DNA of 44,302 nt from Bacilli bacterium. Lineage in GTDB: Bacteria > Bacillota_I > Bacilli_A > RFN20 > CAG-826. A model generated the notes under the pieces. That model searched no databases and was not told the origin of the DNA. It was given only the letters and a program-made list of their open reading frames with translations. The stretch's first letter is position 1; every line of letters begins with the position of its first letter. The stretch is taken from positions 1 to 44,302 of the forward strand of contig JAGCCQ010000005.1 in NCBI GenBank assembly GCA_017651565.1, read 5' to 3'. Of this stretch, positions 42,825 to 44,302 are shown in pieces. The position numbers were made by a program, and so were the translations under genes.

Positions 42825-43064
42825 TTAGCCATCCTCCTTAACTTCTAAGTAGACTAAGTTAGCTTCAGACTTTCTTAAAGTTAATTCATAGCCTCTAATT
42901 GTGACTTCTAGTGGATCTCCTAAAGGAGCTTTTTTACGTAAATAGACTGTTGCACCAGGAGTCACACCCATATCAAACAGTCTTCTACGAAGGCGACCTT
43001 CACCTTCTACTTTCTTAATTAGGCCAGTCTCGCCTATTTTAAATTCATCTAGTTTTTTTAGCAT
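42825..43064 (-). CDS. feoA: FeoA-domain protein 2
   Basis: The 79-residue SH3-like protein reads LDEFKIGETGLIKKVEGEG, then RRRLFDMGVTPGATVYL, the standard FeoA pattern. FeoA proteins bind the FeoB G domain or its partners and are needed for iron import. It ends one base before the FeoB start and comes after a second, more divergent FeoA. The two copies may bind each other or FeoB in turn. Confidence 0.93.
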   Translation of the reverse strand: MLKKLDEFKIGETGLIKKVEGEGRLRRRLFDMGVTPGATVYLRKKAPLGDPLEVTIRGYELTLRKSEANLVYLEVKEDG

Positions 43065-43078
43065 AAAATCCTTCCTTT

Positions 43079-43291
43079 CTACGCAACTAGAATTTTGCTA
43101 GCAATAGAACGATCTAAAGCTAGTCTTCCATCTTTAACTGCGATAACTACCCCACCGTTAACAGAGGAGATAACTGTAATTAAGGCGTTAACTAAGACAC
43201 CTAAACTCTCGAGATGCTTTTTAGTTTTATCATCTGCTAAGATTCTAACGATTTTCATTTCTTTATTTGTTGGTGCTAATCCTATTGGCAT
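43079..43291 (-). CDS. feoA: FeoA-domain protein 1
   Basis: The 70-residue protein has the FeoA fold: MPIGLAPTNKEMKIVRI, then KKHLESLGVLVNALITVIS and a GRLALDRSIASKILV end. It lacks the basic RRR...MG signature of the other copy. The ATG at 43291 follows AGGAGG. It is first in the feo operon, right after an inverted repeat that could be a metal-regulator site. Confidence 0.92.
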   Translation of the reverse strand: MPIGLAPTNKEMKIVRILADDKTKKHLESLGVLVNALITVISSVNGGVVIAVKDGRLALDRSIASKILVA

Positions 43292-43306
43292 AGTATATCC
43301 TCCTAA

Positions 43307-43324
43307 GGTTAGTTATCGCTAACC
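43307..43324. promoter_or_regulatory. Inverted repeat at the feo transcription start
   Basis: GGTTAG-N6-CTAACC lies just after the -10 box, covering about +1 to +18. It resembles DtxR/IdeR-type boxes (GGTTAG/CTAACC arms), although the spacing differs from the classical one. It could also be an RNA hairpin before the ribosome site. Confidence 0.6.
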
Positions 43325-43330
43325 ACTATA

Positions 43331-43358
43331 ATTATATACTTAGTTTGTTAACTGTAAA
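43331..43358 (-). promoter_or_regulatory. feo operon promoter
   Basis: TTTACA (43353-43358) and TATAAT (43331-43336) are 16 bp apart on the minus strand. The half-site TGTTAACT (plus strand, 43346-43353) next to the -35 box is identical to a half of the ZIP operator at 30831-30847. Confidence 0.78.
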
Positions 43359-43359
43359 G

Positions 43360-43381
43360 AAAAAAGTTAGCATTGGCTAAC
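43360..43381 (-). terminator. Terminator of the DtxR-family gene
   Basis: Minus-strand GTTAGC and GCTAAC with a CAAT loop (43366-43381) are followed by TTTTTTC. The arms resemble the feo inverted repeat 42 bp away. Confidence 0.8.
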
Positions 43382-43413
43382 CTTTTCTATTTTATTAACA
43401 AGTTAATAATTAA

Positions 43414-43785
43414 TTATTTTTTCAAGAATTCTGTATGCTTTTTAATAGCTTCCCAACTCTTATCAGAAATATCGTGTTCCATACGACATGCATCTTCTTT
43501 AGCAGTCTCTTCATCAACACCAAGGTAAACTAACATGTTAGTTAAGATAACGTGTTTCTCTAATGTCTTTTCAGCAATAACTAAACCACTTGGAGTTAAT
43601 GTAATTTCACCTTTAGGGTTTATTTCTATGTAATTTGCATCTTTAAGTTTATTCATAGCAATTGATACTGAAGGCTTTGAAAAAGATAAACCTCTAGCAA
43701 TATCAATAGCGTGAACTACACCATTTTTTTGAGACAATTGTAAAATCTTCTCTAAATAATCTTCTTGTGATTCTAATCTTTTCAT
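43414..43785 (-). CDS. DtxR/MntR-family metal-dependent repressor
   Basis: The 123-residue protein has an N-terminal winged helix (SQEDYLEKILQL, then SFSKPSVSIAMNKLKDANYIE) and a metal-binding dimer domain (EKHVILTNMLVYLGVDEETAKEDACRMEHDIS). It ends there, without the SH3 domain of DtxR, as in MntR. Glu/His/Cys residues in the EKHVIL and CRMEHD motifs are likely metal ligands. The frame is open to 43890, but the ATG at 43785 begins the family sequence and has TATATT 6 bp before it. It is well placed to control feo, the ZIPs and mntP. Confidence 0.92.
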   Translation of the reverse strand: MKRLESQEDYLEKILQLSQKNGVVHAIDIARGLSFSKPSVSIAMNKLKDANYIEINPKGEITLTPSGLVIAEKTLEKHVILTNMLVYLGVDEETAKEDACRMEHDISDKSWEAIKKHTEFLKK

Positions 43786-43791
43786 ACGATA

Positions 43792-43820
43792 AATATAAAA
43801 TATTTTATTAAAAATCGCAA
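43792..43820 (-). promoter_or_regulatory. Leaderless promoter of the DtxR-family gene
   Basis: TTGCGA (43815-43820) and TATATT (43792-43797) are 17 bp apart on the minus strand. The ATG follows after 6 bp, so +1 should be its A. Confidence 0.65.
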
Positions 43821-43832
43821 ATGTATGTGCAA

Positions 43833-44302
43833 TTAAAATTGAATGCAGTCTAATACAAGCATAATTACAAAGCCTAGAATAAATGACCAAACGCCATAAT
43901 GATCATGACCTTCGCTAGTCATTTCTGGAATCATTTCTTCCGCAACAACGTAAATCATACAACCACCTGCAAAAGCTAATGCCCAAGGCATAATTCCTTG
44001 AATTTGCATAGCAAGGAATAATCCAATGACTGCGGCGACTGGTTCAACAGCACCGCTGAACATACCAAATAAGAAGGCTTTTAATGAACTACCAGTTTCA
44101 CCTTTAATAGGTAGGGCCACTACTGCGCCTTCTGGAATGTTTTGAATACCAATACCAATGGCGAGTAATAAAGCACCCATTAATAAGGCACTATTGCCTG
44201 GATTTGCTAAAGCAACACCAAAGGCAATACCGACTGAAAGACCTTCTGGAACATTGTGGATGGTGACCGCTAAAAACATTTTGGCGTTTTTGGTTAATCC
44301 AC
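43833..44302 (-). CDS. ZIP-family metal transporter (GufA-like), 5' end outside the window
   Basis: The visible 156 codons cover the C-terminal part of a ZIP transporter, with metal-binding helices TIHNVPEGLSVG and IQNIPEGAVVALP and a final DCIQF. The open frame continues past the internal ATG at 44279 to the edge (GLTKNAKM), which matches the family, so the gene starts outside. The last codons lie 38 bp upstream of the DtxR-type -35/-10 promoter. It imports Zn2+ or another divalent metal. Confidence 0.9.
   Translation of the reverse strand, partial: GLTKNAKMFLAVTIHNVPEGLSVGIAFGVALANPGNSALLMGALLLAIGIGIQNIPEGAVVALPIKGETGSSLKAFLFGMFSGAVEPVAAVIGLFLAMQIQGIMPWALAFAGGCMIYVVAEEMIPEMTSEGHDHYGVWSFILGFVIMLVLDCIQF

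Noticed and set aside
43786..43890. N-terminal extension of the DtxR-family protein
   Set aside because: The extra 35 residues have no similarity to the family, and they overlap the end of the ZIP gene and the promoter.

Overview
The window is chromosomal DNA from a low-GC, probably anaerobic Firmicute of the Bacilli/Erysipelotrichia/RF39-Mollicutes neighbourhood. This placement rests on the strong A+T bias, the rimP-nusA-infB-rbfA / truB-ribF-rpsO-pnp order, a CIRCE-controlled ClpB without its N-terminal domain, and O2/NO-detoxifying flavo-diiron and rubrerythrin proteins. TGA is used as a stop (truB; the ATGA junction at 17737-17740), so the code is not the Mycoplasma one. Almost every gene is on the minus strand. 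I see no tRNA, rRNA, CRISPR array, insertion sequence, phage or classical defence island.

Layout: 1-4157 holds pnp (cut by the left edge), rpsO, ribF and truB. 4199-6368 holds two plus-strand genes, a TtcA-type PP-loop/GNAT fusion and a Gfo/Idh oxidoreductase, which sit inside the otherwise conserved translation operon. 6369-10742 holds rbfA, infB, nusA and rimP; the ylxR and ylxQ genes usual between nusA and infB are absent. 10883-15939 holds membrane and housekeeping genes: an unknown Pro/Glu-tailed membrane protein, a Lit-like lipoprotein transacylase (DUF1461), a Sel1-repeat protein, the manganese exporter MntP, a HAD phosphatase, a GNAT and a PH-domain protein. 15940-16305 is a gene-free stretch with five DnaA-box-like sequences in 82 bp. 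16306-18783 is a surface-polysaccharide-like operon (GT2-GtrA, phosphodiester glycosidase, small membrane protein).

18899-30815 holds a TM2/zinc-ribbon protein, an 8-TM protein, a 1303-residue ABC-FtsX transporter, ClpB, a VanZ-family protein interrupted by Ig-like domains, DUF1295, DJ-1 and a ZIP transporter. 31174-34042 is an oxidative/nitrosative-stress operon (flavodoxin, four-domain flavo-diiron protein, rubrerythrin). 34309-36716 is an ABC exporter coupled to a LytTR regulator and a DUF3021 membrane protein. 36832-40246 holds an alkaline-phosphatase-superfamily enzyme, two paralogous lipoproteins and a radical-SAM protein. 40318-43291 is the feo ferrous-iron operon, followed by a DtxR-family regulator and a second ZIP transporter cut by the right edge.

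Three signals run through the window. (1) Nine genes have a -10 box 6-11 bp before the start codon and no room for a Shine-Dalgarno sequence, so they look leaderless; the others have AGGAGG-type sites. (2) Many promoters can be read directly, often as TTTACA-N16/18-TATAAT. (3) Metal handling is prominent: Feo, two ZIPs, MntP and a DtxR regulator, with a perfect 17-bp palindrome filling the ZIP promoter spacer and the same half-site in the feo promoter.
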